A DNA stretch of 64,000 bases from Vibrio cidicii. Lineage in GTDB: Bacteria > Pseudomonadota > Gammaproteobacteria > Enterobacterales > Vibrionaceae. The notes under the pieces are model-generated. The model saw only the letters and a program-made list of their open reading frames with translations. It was not told where the DNA came from and did no database searches. The stretch is from NCBI RefSeq assembly GCF_009763805.1, contig NZ_CP046804.1, forward strand, positions 1,550,001 through 1,614,000. The letters are read 5' to 3'. The translations under genes and the position numbers were made by a program. This document shows, piece after piece, positions 36,775 to 46,606 of this stretch (within the stretch, counting starts at the first letter, position 1; each line of letters begins with the position of its first letter).

Positions 36775-37986
36775 ATGTCGGAAGGCAAACAAACAAAATT
36801 CGTAACAGCGGGACGCAATAAAAAATGGACCAACGGAGTGGTCAACCCTCCAGTACAACGCGCTTCGACGGTCGTTTTTGAGAGTGTGGCGGAAAAGCAT
36901 CATGCGATGGTCAATCGCGCCAACAAAACCTTGTTCTACGGACGTCGCGGTACGACAACGCACTTTGCCTTTCAAGAAGCGATGGTGGAAATTGAAGGTG
37001 GCGCGGGTTGTGCGCTTTACCCCTGCGGCACCGCAGCCATCAGTAACGCGATTCTTTCGTTCGTCGAGTCCGGCGACCATCTGTTGATGGTGGATACCTG
37101 CTATGAACCCACCCGCGACTTCTGTAACAAAATCCTTAAAAAATTCGGCGTTGAGACCACTTATTACGATCCGATGATCGGTGAAGAGATCCGTTCACTG
37201 ATCAAACCGAACACCAAAGTGCTGTTTACCGAATCTCCGGGTTCTATCACCATGGAAGTACAGGACATTCCGACACTCGCGCGCATCGCTCACGAACACG
37301 GCATCATTGTCATGCTGGATAACACTTGGGCGGCAGGCGTGAATTTCTCGCCCTTTGAACATGGTGTCGATATTTCCATTCAAGCAGCAACTAAGTACAT
37401 CGTTGGTCATTCTGATGTGATGTTAGGCACCGCGGTTGCCAGCGAGCAATACTGGGATCAACTGCGCGAGCAAAGCTACTTAATGGGCCAGTGCGTTTCG
37501 CCAGATGATGCTTACCTTGGCTTACGCGGGATTCGCACTTTGGATGTGCGTCTGCGCCAGCATGCGGAAAACAGCTTAAAAGTGGCCGAATGGCTAACAA
37601 CGCGCCCAGAAGTCGACCATGTTCGCCACCCTGCTCTACCGAGCTGTCCGGGGCACGAATTTTTCAAGCGCGATTTCACTGGTGGTAACGGACTGTTTTC
37701 ATTCGTGCTAAAAAGCAGTTGTCCAAAAGCGACCACCGCACTGTTAGATGGAATGCAACACTTTAGCATGGGCTACTCTTGGGGCGGGTTTGAAAGCTTG
37801 ATCTTAGCCAATGAACCCAAGAGCTTTAACAGTCTACGCACCATCGCCAATCCCAATTTTACAGGCACGCTTATTCGCCTACATATTGGTCTGGAAGATA
37901 TCAACGACCTGATTGCCGATCTACAAGCAGGGCTTGAACGCTACAACGCTGTGCTGTTAGAAAAAGAAGTTTCACTCAGTCAGTAG
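36775..37986 (+). CDS. metC: Cystathionine beta-lyase
   Basis: 403 aa, PLP-dependent gamma-family transsulfuration enzyme that cleaves cystathionine to homocysteine, pyruvate and ammonia in methionine synthesis. The PLP-binding Lys is in AATKYIVGHSD (about residue 211); YGRRGTTTH and PCGTAAISN are the cofactor phosphate contacts. A hairpin of GCCAAAC/GTTTGGC lies in the 110 bases before it; no clear MetJ box. Confidence 0.93.
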   Translation: MSEGKQTKFVTAGRNKKWTNGVVNPPVQRASTVVFESVAEKHHAMVNRANKTLFYGRRGTTTHFAFQEAMVEIEGGAGCALYPCGTAAISNAILSFVESGDHLLMVDTCYEPTRDFCNKILKKFGVETTYYDPMIGEEIRSLIKPNTKVLFTESPGSITMEVQDIPTLARIAHEHGIIVMLDNTWAAGVNFSPFEHGVDISIQAATKYIVGHSDVMLGTAVASEQYWDQLREQSYLMGQCVSPDDAYLGLRGIRTLDVRLRQHAENSLKVAEWLTTRPEVDHVRHPALPSCPGHEFFKRDFTGGNGLFSFVLKSSCPKATTALLDGMQHFSMGYSWGGFESLILANEPKSFNSLRTIANPNFTGTLIRLHIGLEDINDLIADLQAGLERYNAVLLEKEVSLSQ

Positions 37987-37996
37987 TCTAAAGGTA

Positions 37997-38021
37997 ACTC
38001 GCCCTCCATTGTGGAGGGCGA
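37997..38021. terminator. Hairpin between convergent metC and tag
   Basis: ACTCGCCCTCC pairs with GGAGGGCGAGT around an ATTGT loop, a strong 11-bp stem, but T tracts are poor on both sides. Confidence 0.5.
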
Positions 38022-38056
38022 GTTGTGTTAAAGGGTTTGTCTTACTCATACCGGAG

Positions 38057-38623
38057 TTAGTGTTGCGCTTTACAAGGACAGCCAACCACGTGATCATCGA
38101 CCATGCCAACCGCCTGCATGAAGGCGTAACAAATCGTCTCTCCAACAAACTTAAAGCCACGTTTTTTCAAAAACTTGCTCATCGCTTTTGATTGTTCTGT
38201 GGAGGCAGGTACTTGCTGCATCGACGTCCACGGATTCACCACAGGTTTATGCTCGACAAACTGCCACAACGCGTTACTGAGTGAGCCAAACTCTTGTTGC
38301 AGCGCAATCGCCGCTTTTGCATTACTGAATACCGAAGCAATTTTTCCTTTGTGTCTCACCACATCAAACTGTTCAATAATTTCAGCGACACGCTCCTCGC
38401 CATACGTAGAGAGAAGCGATAAATCATAATCCTCAAATGCTTGACGATAACCTTCGCGCTTTTTCAGCACCGTAATCCAGCTCAACCCAGCTTGAGCCCC
38501 TTCTAAGGTAATAAATTCAAATAATTTTTTGTCATCATAGACAGGCTTACCCCATTCAGCGTCATGATATTCACGCTCCAAGGGGTGGTTCATCGCCCAT
38601 GCACAGGTATTCTGTTCCGTCAT
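38057..38623 (-). CDS. tag: DNA-3-methyladenine glycosylase I
   Basis: 188 aa, the size of E. coli Tag. Start CAWAMNHPLEREYHDAEWG carries the zinc Cys and His, matched at the C terminus by DDHVVGCPC. GAQAGLSWITVLKKREGY is the helix-hairpin region. Removes 3-methyladenine from DNA in base excision repair. Confidence 0.93.
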   Translation of the reverse strand: MTEQNTCAWAMNHPLEREYHDAEWGKPVYDDKKLFEFITLEGAQAGLSWITVLKKREGYRQAFEDYDLSLLSTYGEERVAEIIEQFDVVRHKGKIASVFSNAKAAIALQQEFGSLSNALWQFVEHKPVVNPWTSMQQVPASTEQSKAMSKFLKKRGFKFVGETICYAFMQAVGMVDDHVVGCPCKAQH

Positions 38624-38704
38624 TCAATCATCCCTAAACAATGCGCTTTACGGTGACGATAACCTCCCCCAACAAAGCGCATCAAATCAATACTCTCCCA
38701 TGCC

Positions 38705-40301
38705 TTATTTCGGCACGGCCACTTTATGGAACAGACGATACAACACAGGTACGACAATCAATGTCAGTACCGTCGCAAATCCAAGACCAAACATAATGGT
38801 CACTGCCATCGGTTTGAAGAAAATATCAGGCAGTAACGGCACCATGCCTAAAATGGTGGTTATTGCCGCCATACACACCGGACGCACACGACTGAGCGAG
38901 GCATCAACCACCGCAATATAAGGGTCTTTACCCGATTTCATTTCTATTTCGATCTGATCCAGTAGCACAATACCATTTTTCAGCAACATACCCGAGAGGC
39001 TTAAGAAACCAAGTAGCGCCATAAAGCCAAATGGGGTGTTGAGTGCGAGTAAACCCGTCGTCACACCAATCACTGCCAGTGGTACCGTTAACCAGACGAT
39101 AAGAGGTTTCCTTAACTGAATTGAACAGGAACACAGTGATAAGGAACATAAATAGGTACCCCATCGGCATGGTCTGAAACAGCGAGGCTTGCGCATCTCT
39201 TGATGACTCATATTCGCCGCCCCACTCTAACGAATAGCCAGGGGGCATCGGAATCGCTTCAATTGCTGGCATCAGTCGGGTTTGCAGCGTCGCAGCGGTC
39301 TCTTCACCTAAAATGTCTGGGTCGGCCATCACAGTGAGAATGCGCTTGCGGTTTTTCCGCACTATGATCGGATCTTCCCACTTGAGTTCATACCCCAAAG
39401 TGACCTGCTGCAAGGGAATGTACTCACCCAAAGCCGGGCTCCAGATCTTCATCCCCTCGATATTGCGAATGTCAACACGCTCAGCTTCGGGCAAACGCGC
39501 CACAATCGGCATCAAGGTTGTCCCATCACGATAGACCCCGATCGCTTTTCCCGAGAATGACATCGCGAGGAATTCATCCACATCCGATTTAGTGATGCCA
39601 TAGCGGCGTGCTTGGCTTTCATTAAATTGCGGCTCAAGTACTTTAGTCCGTTCTCGCCAATTGTGACGGACATTTGTCGCGCCTGGATCTGCATACATCA
39701 CATCCATCACCTGTGATGCGATGGAGCGCAGTACGGTCGGATCCGATCCCACAATACGCGTCTCGATTTTCGCGCCACCACCGGGGCCTAATTCAATCTG
39801 TTTTAACTTGTAGTTAATTTCCGGGAAGTGATTGCCGATATATTGGCGAAACTTCGCCATCAGCGGTGCCAGTGCTTCATAGTTCGTCACGCGGGTGGTG
39901 ATTTCGCCATAGGCTGCGTAGCTTTTCTGCGGTGCGTAAGTGAGCATAAAACGCTGTAAACCTTTGCCTGCCGTTGTCGTAACGTGCTCCACACCATCTT
40001 GTTCAGCCAGCCAGTTTTGCAACACTTTGAGCTTGGTGTTGGTTGCGCGAATATCAGTGCCTTCAGGCAACCAGATGTCTGCTTGGAATATCGGTGTGGT
40101 AGACGATGGGAAAAACGCCTGTTTAACTAAAGTAAAGCCATACAAGCTGACGAACAAGCCGACTAATAGTACCCCCATTGTCAGCCACGCGCGCCGCATA
40201 CAGAACTCGAGAAAGTTTTTATATATAACAAAAATCATCCCTTGATACGGGTCAACCTCATCCGCTTTTTGTTCCAGTGTAAAGCTTGAATTAAGTTGGA
40301 A
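38705..40301 (-). pseudogene. RND efflux transporter, C-terminal half only
   Basis: About 530 codons matching the second half of an AcrB-type RND pump (usual length about 1030): a membrane segment (MRRAWLTMGVLLVGLF), the second porter domain, and the last membrane block ending VPVLYRLFHKVAVPK. The frame is open to a TGA at 40302, with ADEVDPYQGMIFVIYK reading like an internal RND segment, so the first half is deleted. A frameshift at GTTTC 39106-39110 lies before the final membrane segments. No membrane fusion partner nearby. The truncation is not explained by a read error. Confidence 0.8.
39106..39110. other. Frameshift site GTTTC in RND remnant
   Basis: Minus strand AAGGAAACCTC; AAGGAACCTC restores FNSVKEPLIVWLTVPL. 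Confidence 0.8.
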
Positions 40302-40308
40302 TCAGACA

Positions 40309-40337
40309 AAAAAAGAGCAAGCTCAAAGCTTGCTCTC
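40309..40337 (-). terminator. psp operon terminator
   Basis: GAGCAAGCT pairs with AGCTTGCTC around a CAA loop; seven Ts follow on the minus strand. 36 bases past the pspC stop. Confidence 0.9.
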
Positions 40338-40372
40338 AGTTTTTCTTTTGATTTGAGTGGCACTTGGCTCGA

Positions 40373-40762
40373 TTAAAGCTTGCTAAACTCGCGGTTTACT
40401 TTGAATGTATCCGACGTCACATACGCTTCCATATCACGAACCTTACCTTCAATTTGACTAAAATCTTTTTCTAACACAGACAGTAGCTCTTCCGCACTTT
40501 GCCCTGCCTGCCAAGGCTTTGCTTTAAGCTTATGCTCCTGTTTTGCCTTAAGATTTTCTTCATATCTCATCGGCTGCTTTTCCAACATCAACGTCATCGC
40601 GACATAGGCCAAAATCACCAGAAAGCTGCCGCCGAGCAGCGCCGCTGAAATAACTAAGATACGAATCAGCCACACTTCCGCACCGAAAAAATTGGCAATA
40701 CCCGCACACACGCCAGAAAGTTTGCCATTCACCGGGTCACGGTACAGTTCTCTATCACTCAT
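40373..40762 (-). CDS. pspC: Phage shock protein C
   Basis: 129 aa from ATG 40762, with GGAGG 7 bases upstream. The PspC domain is GKLSGVCAGIANFFG, then a membrane segment (residues 28-55), then a charged tail ending in AYVTSDTFKVNREFSKL, very like the E. coli PspC end. With PspB it senses secretin mislocalisation and membrane stress and draws PspA off PspF. Overlaps pspB by 8 bases. Confidence 0.93.
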   Translation of the reverse strand: MSDRELYRDPVNGKLSGVCAGIANFFGAEVWLIRILVISAALLGGSFLVILAYVAMTLMLEKQPMRYEENLKAKQEHKLKAKPWQAGQSAEELLSVLEKDFSQIEGKVRDMEAYVTSDTFKVNREFSKL

Positions 40763-40988
40763 ATCTGCGCCTCCAATCGGGTGTTTCTGCATCGAGAATG
40801 CGTTCCAGAGTCTCGAGTCGGTTTTGTAACGATTCCGCTCGCTCCGATAGAGACTCTAGCCTTTGCAGATCGACATTCGATAGCCCGCTGCTGGCTTTGC
40901 GCTTACTACGGTAATGAAGGAACAGCCAAAGTGGTGCGACAAAAATCAGAAAGACAATTAATGGTCCAGCGATCACAAATGTCGTCAT
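40755..40988 (-). CDS. pspB: Phage shock protein B
   Basis: 77 aa: one N-terminal membrane helix (residues 4-25) and a coiled-coil cytoplasmic tail with a leucine-rich heptad region (LESLSERAESLQNRLETLER), ending DTPDWRRRYE-like. Works with PspC at the inner membrane. Confidence 0.93.
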   Translation of the reverse strand: MTTFVIAGPLIVFLIFVAPLWLFLHYRSKRKASSGLSNVDLQRLESLSERAESLQNRLETLERILDAETPDWRRRYE

Positions 40989-41002
40989 AGTGGCTCCTTG
41001 GA

Positions 41003-41675
41003 TTATTTTTCTTGTGAGTTAACTTGTTCTTTTAGCTTTGCCAGCTCTTGTTCAATTTCGTCTTGCGCCTGAAGTTCGGCAAACTCTTGTTCAAGTGATT
41101 TGGACGCGCCGCTGTTAGCGTAGAGATCCGCTTCCGCTTCAAGCTCATCGACTTTACGCGCGTACTGTTCAAACTTTGCCATCGCTTCATGGGTGCGGCC
41201 AGAAACTGAGATGACGTTGTACATCGCGACGATTTGACGCGGCTTGATTGCGAATGGTCAACGCTTGCTGCTTGGCTCGTGTTTCGGCAATTTTGGTTTC
41301 CAGTTTGCCGATCTCACCTGTCAACTTTTCGATGGTTTCTTCAACTAAGGTTTGCTCAGTATGCAGCCCTTTAATGATATCTTGCAATTTTTGTCTTTCA
41401 ATTAGCGCGGCACGCGCCAGATCTTCACGCTGTTTACTCAACGCTAAGGTCGCTTTTTGTTGCCAATCGGCGATCTGTGCTTCCATCGCTTCAACTTTAC
41501 GCGCCAGCTCTTTTTTATCTGCCAACGCTTTCGCCGAGTTGGTGCGCACCTCAACGAGTGTGTCTTCCATTTCCTGGATAATGAGACGAATCATTTTTTC
41601 CGGGTCTTCAGCCTTGTCGAGCAATGCGCTGATGTTGGAATTGATAATGTCTGCAAAGCGAGAAAAAATGCCCAT
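41003..41675 (-). CDS. pspA: Phage shock protein A (frameshifted in this sequence)
   Basis: Corrected length 223 aa, matching E. coli PspA (222). Start [20 protein letters not shown] is the amphipathic membrane-binding helix; the rest is a long coiled coil. PspA holds PspF inactive and, when released, oligomerises on damaged membranes. The frame breaks at GAAAC 41202-41206; removing one base joins RDVQRHL to [13 protein letters not shown]. Driven by a sigma-54 promoter 80-95 bases upstream. Confidence 0.9.
41202..41206. other. Frameshift site GAAAC in pspA
   Basis: Minus strand CAGTTTCTGG where CAGTTCTGG keeps the frame. Confidence 0.85.
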
Positions 41676-41755
41676 AATGAAACTCCTCTGTGACTCTCTG
41701 GACTCGTGCGCTGCGTTAGGGTGCACGACATAAAATACTTGGTTGCTAAAGATAT

Positions 41756-41771
41756 AACAATAAGTGTGCCA
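41756..41771 (-). promoter_or_regulatory. Sigma-54 promoter of pspABC
   Basis: Minus strand TGGCACACTTATTGTT: TGGCAC at -24, five bases, TTGTT at -12 (consensus TGGCAC-N5-TTGCW). It lies between divergent pspA and pspF, where PspF enhancer sites are expected. An AT-rich stretch at 41776-41870 leaves room for IHF. Confidence 0.8.
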
Positions 41772-41900
41772 ACTTAAAATTTCTTTTTTTTCATGTAGAT
41801 AGCAATTTCATTGTCTGAACGCCACACTATGCTATGATGATTATCACCAATTTTTGGCAAATTTTACCACCTCGCCTCTGCTGACCATGAGAAGGATGTT

Positions 41901-42935
41901 ATGAAGCAAAACCTTATCGGTGAATCGCCGGCTTTTCTTGCTGTGCTAGACAAAGTATCGCAATTGGCGCCTATTGAACGCCCGGTTTTGATCATTGGCG
42001 AACGTGGTACGGGAAAAGAGTTGATCGCCCAGCGGCTTCACTATCTCTCAAAACGTTGGGATAAGCCATTGTTGTCGCTCAATTGCGCAACACTCAGTGA
42101 AGGCTTGATTGATTCCGAACTGTTTGGTCACGAATCTGGCTCGTTTACGGGGTCAAAAGGAAAGCACAAAGGTCGCTTCGAACGGGCTGAAGGTGGGACT
42201 TTATTTCTCGATGAACTGGCGACAGCACCACTTATGGTTCAGGAAAAGTTGCTGCGGGTGATTGAATACGGAGAATACGAGCGAGTTGGTGGCCAACAAT
42301 CACTGACTGCCGATGTGCGGCTGGTTTGCGCGACTAACGCTGATCTACCACAAATGGCAGAAAGCGGGGTTTTTCGCGCCGACTTGTTAGACAGGCTGGC
42401 ATTTGACGTCATTATGTTGCCGCCACTTCGAGAGCGTCGCGAAGATATCTTATTGTTGGCCGAACACTATGCGATCAAGATGTGTCGCGAGCTAAAACTC
42501 GATTACTTCGTCGGTTTTACGCAAAACGCCCAAAACCAGTTGAACGAATACCCATGGCCAGGCAATGTGCGTGAATTAAAAAACGTGGTCGAACGAGCTA
42601 TCTACCGCCACGGGCTCGATCCTGAGCCTATCGATGAACTCAGTTTTAACCCGTTTACTACCAATTGGGAACAAAAAAACACCGTAGCAAGTCCGGTCGC
42701 TTCACCCGCTAAACCGCAAGCGAGCAACCTTACAGAAACGGCAGAGCATCCCATCACCCAGTTTAAGTTCCCATTGGATTATAAGCAGTGGCAAGAGAAC
42801 CAAGATATTTTGCTGCTCACTCAAGTATTAGAAGAAAGTAAATACAATCAACGCCAAGCCGCTGACTTGCTCGGTTTGAGTTATCATCAGTTTCGCGGCA
42901 TGGTGAGGAAATACGCATTAGTGGGACAAAGCTAA
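41901..42935 (+). CDS. pspF: Psp operon transcriptional activator PspF
   Basis: 344 aa. Sigma-54 AAA+ activator without a receiver domain: Walker A GERGTGKE (about residue 33), Walker B GGTLFLDELA, and a C-terminal Fis-type helix-turn-helix (NQRQAADLLGLSYHQFRGM). The sigma-54 contact loop reads GSFTGS rather than the usual GAFTGA. The linker (residues 255-295) is longer than in E. coli PspF. Divergent from pspA. Confidence 0.93.
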   Translation: MKQNLIGESPAFLAVLDKVSQLAPIERPVLIIGERGTGKELIAQRLHYLSKRWDKPLLSLNCATLSEGLIDSELFGHESGSFTGSKGKHKGRFERAEGGTLFLDELATAPLMVQEKLLRVIEYGEYERVGGQQSLTADVRLVCATNADLPQMAESGVFRADLLDRLAFDVIMLPPLRERREDILLLAEHYAIKMCRELKLDYFVGFTQNAQNQLNEYPWPGNVRELKNVVERAIYRHGLDPEPIDELSFNPFTTNWEQKNTVASPVASPAKPQASNLTETAEHPITQFKFPLDYKQWQENQDILLLTQVLEESKYNQRQAADLLGLSYHQFRGMVRKYALVGQS

Positions 42936-43008
42936 CCCTTTGAAGGGCGGAAAAAATGTCGCAACAGTATTACACTGAGACCACGCAGCCCCATTTATTC
43001 GGCATAAT

Positions 43009-43040
43009 TCGCTGCTCTTTTTTCACCGAAAGAGCAGCGA
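43009..43040. repeat. 12-bp perfect inverted repeat after pspF
   Basis: TCGCTGCTCTTT and AAAGAGCAGCGA separated by 8 bases, between pspF and sapA. No T tract follows, so it may be a weak terminator or an RNA structure in the sapA leader. Confidence 0.6.
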
Positions 43041-43152
43041 TAACGTCTTGCTGAAAAACGAATTTGTGTTTGGAGCCCAGTGATAAAAATGGTAGATTAG
43101 TGCGCTATTTTGGCGCTGATTCTCAGCTCATCCATACGAAACGTTTCATTTT

Positions 43153-44769
43153 ATGAAAACATTGATACAGCTTGCATTCGGATTGATTGGCATCGGCCTA
43201 CTTACGGGATGTGGTAATGAAGTTGACCACACGGAAATCCGTAAGAGCGGTTTTGTATTCTGCGGCCAGAGTAATCTGAAAACTTTTAACCCGCAGCTCA
43301 TTGATAGCGGCATTACCGCTGATGCATTGAGTCCGCAAATTTACGATACCCTGCTCACGTTAGATCCCACCACTCATCAACCGATCGCGAGTATTGCCCA
43401 AGATTGGCAGGTGAATAAATCGGGCACCGAATACATTTTAAATCTGCGAACTGATGTCGCGTTTCAAAACACAGCTTGGTTTACCCCAACTCGCAACCTT
43501 AACGCGCAAGATGTAGTGTTCAGTTTTCGTCGTATTATTGACCCAACACACCCTTACCATCTGGTCGGCGGTGGCAGTTATCCTTGGTTTACGGGAATCG
43601 ATCTGGCGAACTTATTAACCGATGTGGTTGCCCTTTCCAATCATCAGGTAAAATTCATTCTCAGTCGTCCTAACTTTGCTTTTTTATCGAATCTCGCCAC
43701 CAGCCACGCGGTGATCCTTTCCGCCGAATATGGCCATCAGTTGGCACAACAAGACAGCAAAGAGCGAATGGATCTCTATCCTGTGGGTAGTGGCCCTTTT
43801 GCACTCGATGAGTTTCAAATCAACGATCTGGTTCGTTTGCGCCGCCATGAGCACTACTGGCGAGGCCCCGTCAAGATGGAACAAGTCGTATTCGATATTT
43901 CTCAGCGTGGAACGGGAACGTTGGCTAAATTGCTACGTAACGAATGCGATGTGCTTAGTTCGCCGATCTCAAGCCAGATCCCCGTCATTGAAAAGCATCC
44001 CAACATGGTTCTAACGGCAACACCAGCGATGAACGTCGCATTTATTGCCATTAATACCAGCCACTTAGCCCTGCAAGATGTCCGCGTTAGACAGGCGCTC
44101 AACTTAGCCATAAATCGACAAAACATCCTCGATTCGGTCTACTATGGTACGGGGACACTCGCTTACACCTTGCTACCACCAAGTTCTTGGGCTTACCAAA
44201 AAGACAGCGTCAAAATCCGTTTTGACCGTAACTACGCCTTAGCACTGCTGCGTGAGGCTGGCTATGAGAGCGGATTAACTCTATCTATGTGGGTCCCATC
44301 TGAGCCAAGTGCTTACAATCCGAGCCCACGCAAAACCGCAGAACTGATTCAAGCTAATCTGGCCGATATTGGGATTCAACTCAATCTGCTTTATGAAGAG
44401 CGTTTCGAGCGAGTATTACCCGACGAAACACTCGCCGACCTGATTCTCACTGGCTGGGTCGCTGACACAGGTGATCCGGATAACTTTCTGCGCCCACTGC
44501 TGTCGTGTAATTCAGAGCTTGCTGGCATTAACGTGGCGATGTGGTGCAACAGTGATTTCGATTTTCTGCTCGATCTGGCGCTTGAAACCGAAAAAAATCG
44601 TTATCGTTTAAACTTATATCGCCAAGCACAGAACATCCTCAATGAAGAGTTTCCTGTCATTCCATTGGCACACGGCGTGCAATTTCGCGCCCATGACAAA
44701 TCTCTGGTTGGTTTTAAATCCAGCCCGTTTAACTCACAACCTTTCGACAGTGTGGAGAGAACCTATTAA
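43153..44769 (+). CDS. sapA: Peptide ABC transporter substrate-binding protein SapA
   Basis: 538 aa. Signal with a lipobox-like LLTGC (Cys 20). An SBP_bac_5 (OppA-like) body with NLRTDVAFQNT, DVRVRQALNLAINR and GWVADTGDPDNFLRPL segments. Periplasmic receptor of the Sap system, tied to antimicrobial-peptide resistance and potassium or putrescine handling in other species. First gene of sapABCDF; the stop overlaps the sapB start (TAATG). Confidence 0.9.
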   Translation: MKTLIQLAFGLIGIGLLTGCGNEVDHTEIRKSGFVFCGQSNLKTFNPQLIDSGITADALSPQIYDTLLTLDPTTHQPIASIAQDWQVNKSGTEYILNLRTDVAFQNTAWFTPTRNLNAQDVVFSFRRIIDPTHPYHLVGGGSYPWFTGIDLANLLTDVVALSNHQVKFILSRPNFAFLSNLATSHAVILSAEYGHQLAQQDSKERMDLYPVGSGPFALDEFQINDLVRLRRHEHYWRGPVKMEQVVFDISQRGTGTLAKLLRNECDVLSSPISSQIPVIEKHPNMVLTATPAMNVAFIAINTSHLALQDVRVRQALNLAINRQNILDSVYYGTGTLAYTLLPPSSWAYQKDSVKIRFDRNYALALLREAGYESGLTLSMWVPSEPSAYNPSPRKTAELIQANLADIGIQLNLLYEERFERVLPDETLADLILTGWVADTGDPDNFLRPLLSCNSELAGINVAMWCNSDFDFLLDLALETEKNRYRLNLYRQAQNILNEEFPVIPLAHGVQFRAHDKSLVGFKSSPFNSQPFDSVERTY

Positions 44770-45731
44770 TGTTTTGGTACACGGTTCGACGACTGAATCT
44801 GTTTGTCATTACGCTGACGATTCTGACCATCGCTGGCTTTTCCATTCTGCGCCTAGAGCCTGATTCCGTCTGGGCAAGAGCGGATTTTTGGCAAGGTTGG
44901 CAGCTTTATCTCAGCGAACTCACTCAGCTTAATTTTGGCGTGAGCAAGAATGGCAACCAAATCTTTGATGAGCTGGCAGTGGTGTTTCCCGCGACACTGG
45001 AGTTGTGTATTCTAGCCTTTCTACTAGCGCTATTTATCGGTATTCCGTTTGGCACGATTGCGGGTATGAAGCAAGGAAAATGGGTCGACACCACCATCTC
45101 ATTCATCTCCATGTCAGGATACTCTGCGCCGCTTTTCTGGGTCGCACTGCTAATGTTGATGGTTTTTTCGTTGCACTTTGAACTCTTCCCCGTGTCGGGG
45201 CGCTATGACTTGCTCTACGAAATTCCACATGTCACCGGTTTCGCTATTGTTGATGCGTTTTTGGCTCAAGGACCTTACAAAGCGCATGCACTGCAAAGTG
45301 TGCTTGAGCATTTAGTGCTTCCTTGCTTGGTACTGGCACTCGCGCCAACCACACAGGTGATTGGCCTGATGCGTGCTTCTGTGGCCGATGTCATGAGCCA
45401 GAATTACATTCGTGCGGCGCGAATCAAGGGTTTGACCACCAGACAGATTGTCACCCAACACGTAATGCGCAATGCCATACCGCCAATTATCCCCAAAGTG
45501 GGCGTACAGCTTTCCAGTATGCTCACGCTGGTTATCATTACCGAGTCGATTTTTAACTGGCCTGGAGTAGGAAGATGGCTGCTTGATGCCCTCTCCAACC
45601 GAGATTATGTCTCCATTCAGGCAGGCGTTATGGTAGTGGCGACGCTGGTTCTGACGGCGAACATTCTGTCAGACTTGCTTGGCGCGATGATAAACCCTCT
45701 GGTAAGGAAGGAATGGTATGCTAACCGATAG
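44769..45731 (+). CDS. sapB: Sap ABC transporter permease SapB
   Basis: 320 aa, about six membrane segments. The BPD_transp_1 EAA-like loop is near YIRAARIKGLTTRQIVTQHV, which contacts the ATPases. DppB-like. Overlaps sapC by 14 bases. Confidence 0.92.
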   Translation: MFWYTVRRLNLFVITLTILTIAGFSILRLEPDSVWARADFWQGWQLYLSELTQLNFGVSKNGNQIFDELAVVFPATLELCILAFLLALFIGIPFGTIAGMKQGKWVDTTISFISMSGYSAPLFWVALLMLMVFSLHFELFPVSGRYDLLYEIPHVTGFAIVDAFLAQGPYKAHALQSVLEHLVLPCLVLALAPTTQVIGLMRASVADVMSQNYIRAARIKGLTTRQIVTQHVMRNAIPPIIPKVGVQLSSMLTLVIITESIFNWPGVGRWLLDALSNRDYVSIQAGVMVVATLVLTANILSDLLGAMINPLVRKEWYANR

Positions 45732-46606
45732 CGTCTACCAGGAAGAGCATATTCCAACGCAATTCGAGCGTTTCTGGCGTAGTTTCCGCAGTAATAATCT
45801 TGCGATGTTTGGTTTATGGTGTTTGGCGCTGATCATGCTCGTCACGCTGTTTGCGCCGCTGCTCGCGCCTTACGATCCACAAGCGCAAACCAGCCAGCTT
45901 TTGCATCCGCCGTCATGGAAACCCGGCAGGCACAGTGGATTATTTTCTCGGCACCGATGACCTTGGCCGCGATATTTTGTCGCGTTTGATCATGGGCACT
46001 CAACCGACCTTCGGCGCTGCCGTCATCGTCACTGCTATCGCCGCTTTGATTGGCTGCGCCATCGGCATTTTGGCTGGCATGACCAAAGGCCTATTGTCGA
46101 GTACCTTAAACCATTTGCTCGACACCATTATGTCCATCCCTTCGCTCCTTTTGGCGATCATCTTTGTGGCGTTTTTCGGCGTTGGCGAGATGACGGTATT
46201 GCTCGCAGTGTGTTTAGCACTTATCCCACGTTTTATTCGCTCGGTTTATATTGCAGTGCACACGGAAGTAGAGAAAGACTACATTCTGGCCGCGCGACTG
46301 GATGGAGCAAATGACTTCTACTTGCTGTGGAACTCAATTTTGCCGAATGTGTTGACGGTTGTCGCTGCCGAGTTGACTTTGGCGCTCTCGGTGGCAATTC
46401 TCGATATCACTGCACTCGGCTTCCTGGGCCTTGGCGCACAAGCGCCTAGCACCGAATGGGGCGCAATCATAGGTGATTCGGTTGAACTGATTTATTTAGC
46501 ACCTTGGACGGTCACCCTGCCGGGTTTATCGATCATGTTTACCGTGGTGGTAATCAACTTAGTCGGCGAAGGTGTGCGCCGCGCGCTCAATGCGGGGATT
46601 GAATAA
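45718..46606 (+). CDS. sapC: Sap ABC transporter permease SapC (frameshifted in this sequence)
   Basis: Corrected length 295 aa, DppC-like with six membrane segments. The frame breaks at GAAAC 45918-45922; removing one A gives [20 protein letters not shown], the expected N-terminal DppC/SapC pattern. The EAA loop is [20 protein letters not shown]. Its stop overlaps the sapD ATG (TAATG), so all five sap genes are translationally linked. Confidence 0.87.
45918..45922. other. Frameshift site GAAAC in sapC
   Basis: TGGAAACCCGG where TGGAACCCGG keeps the frame. Confidence 0.85.
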
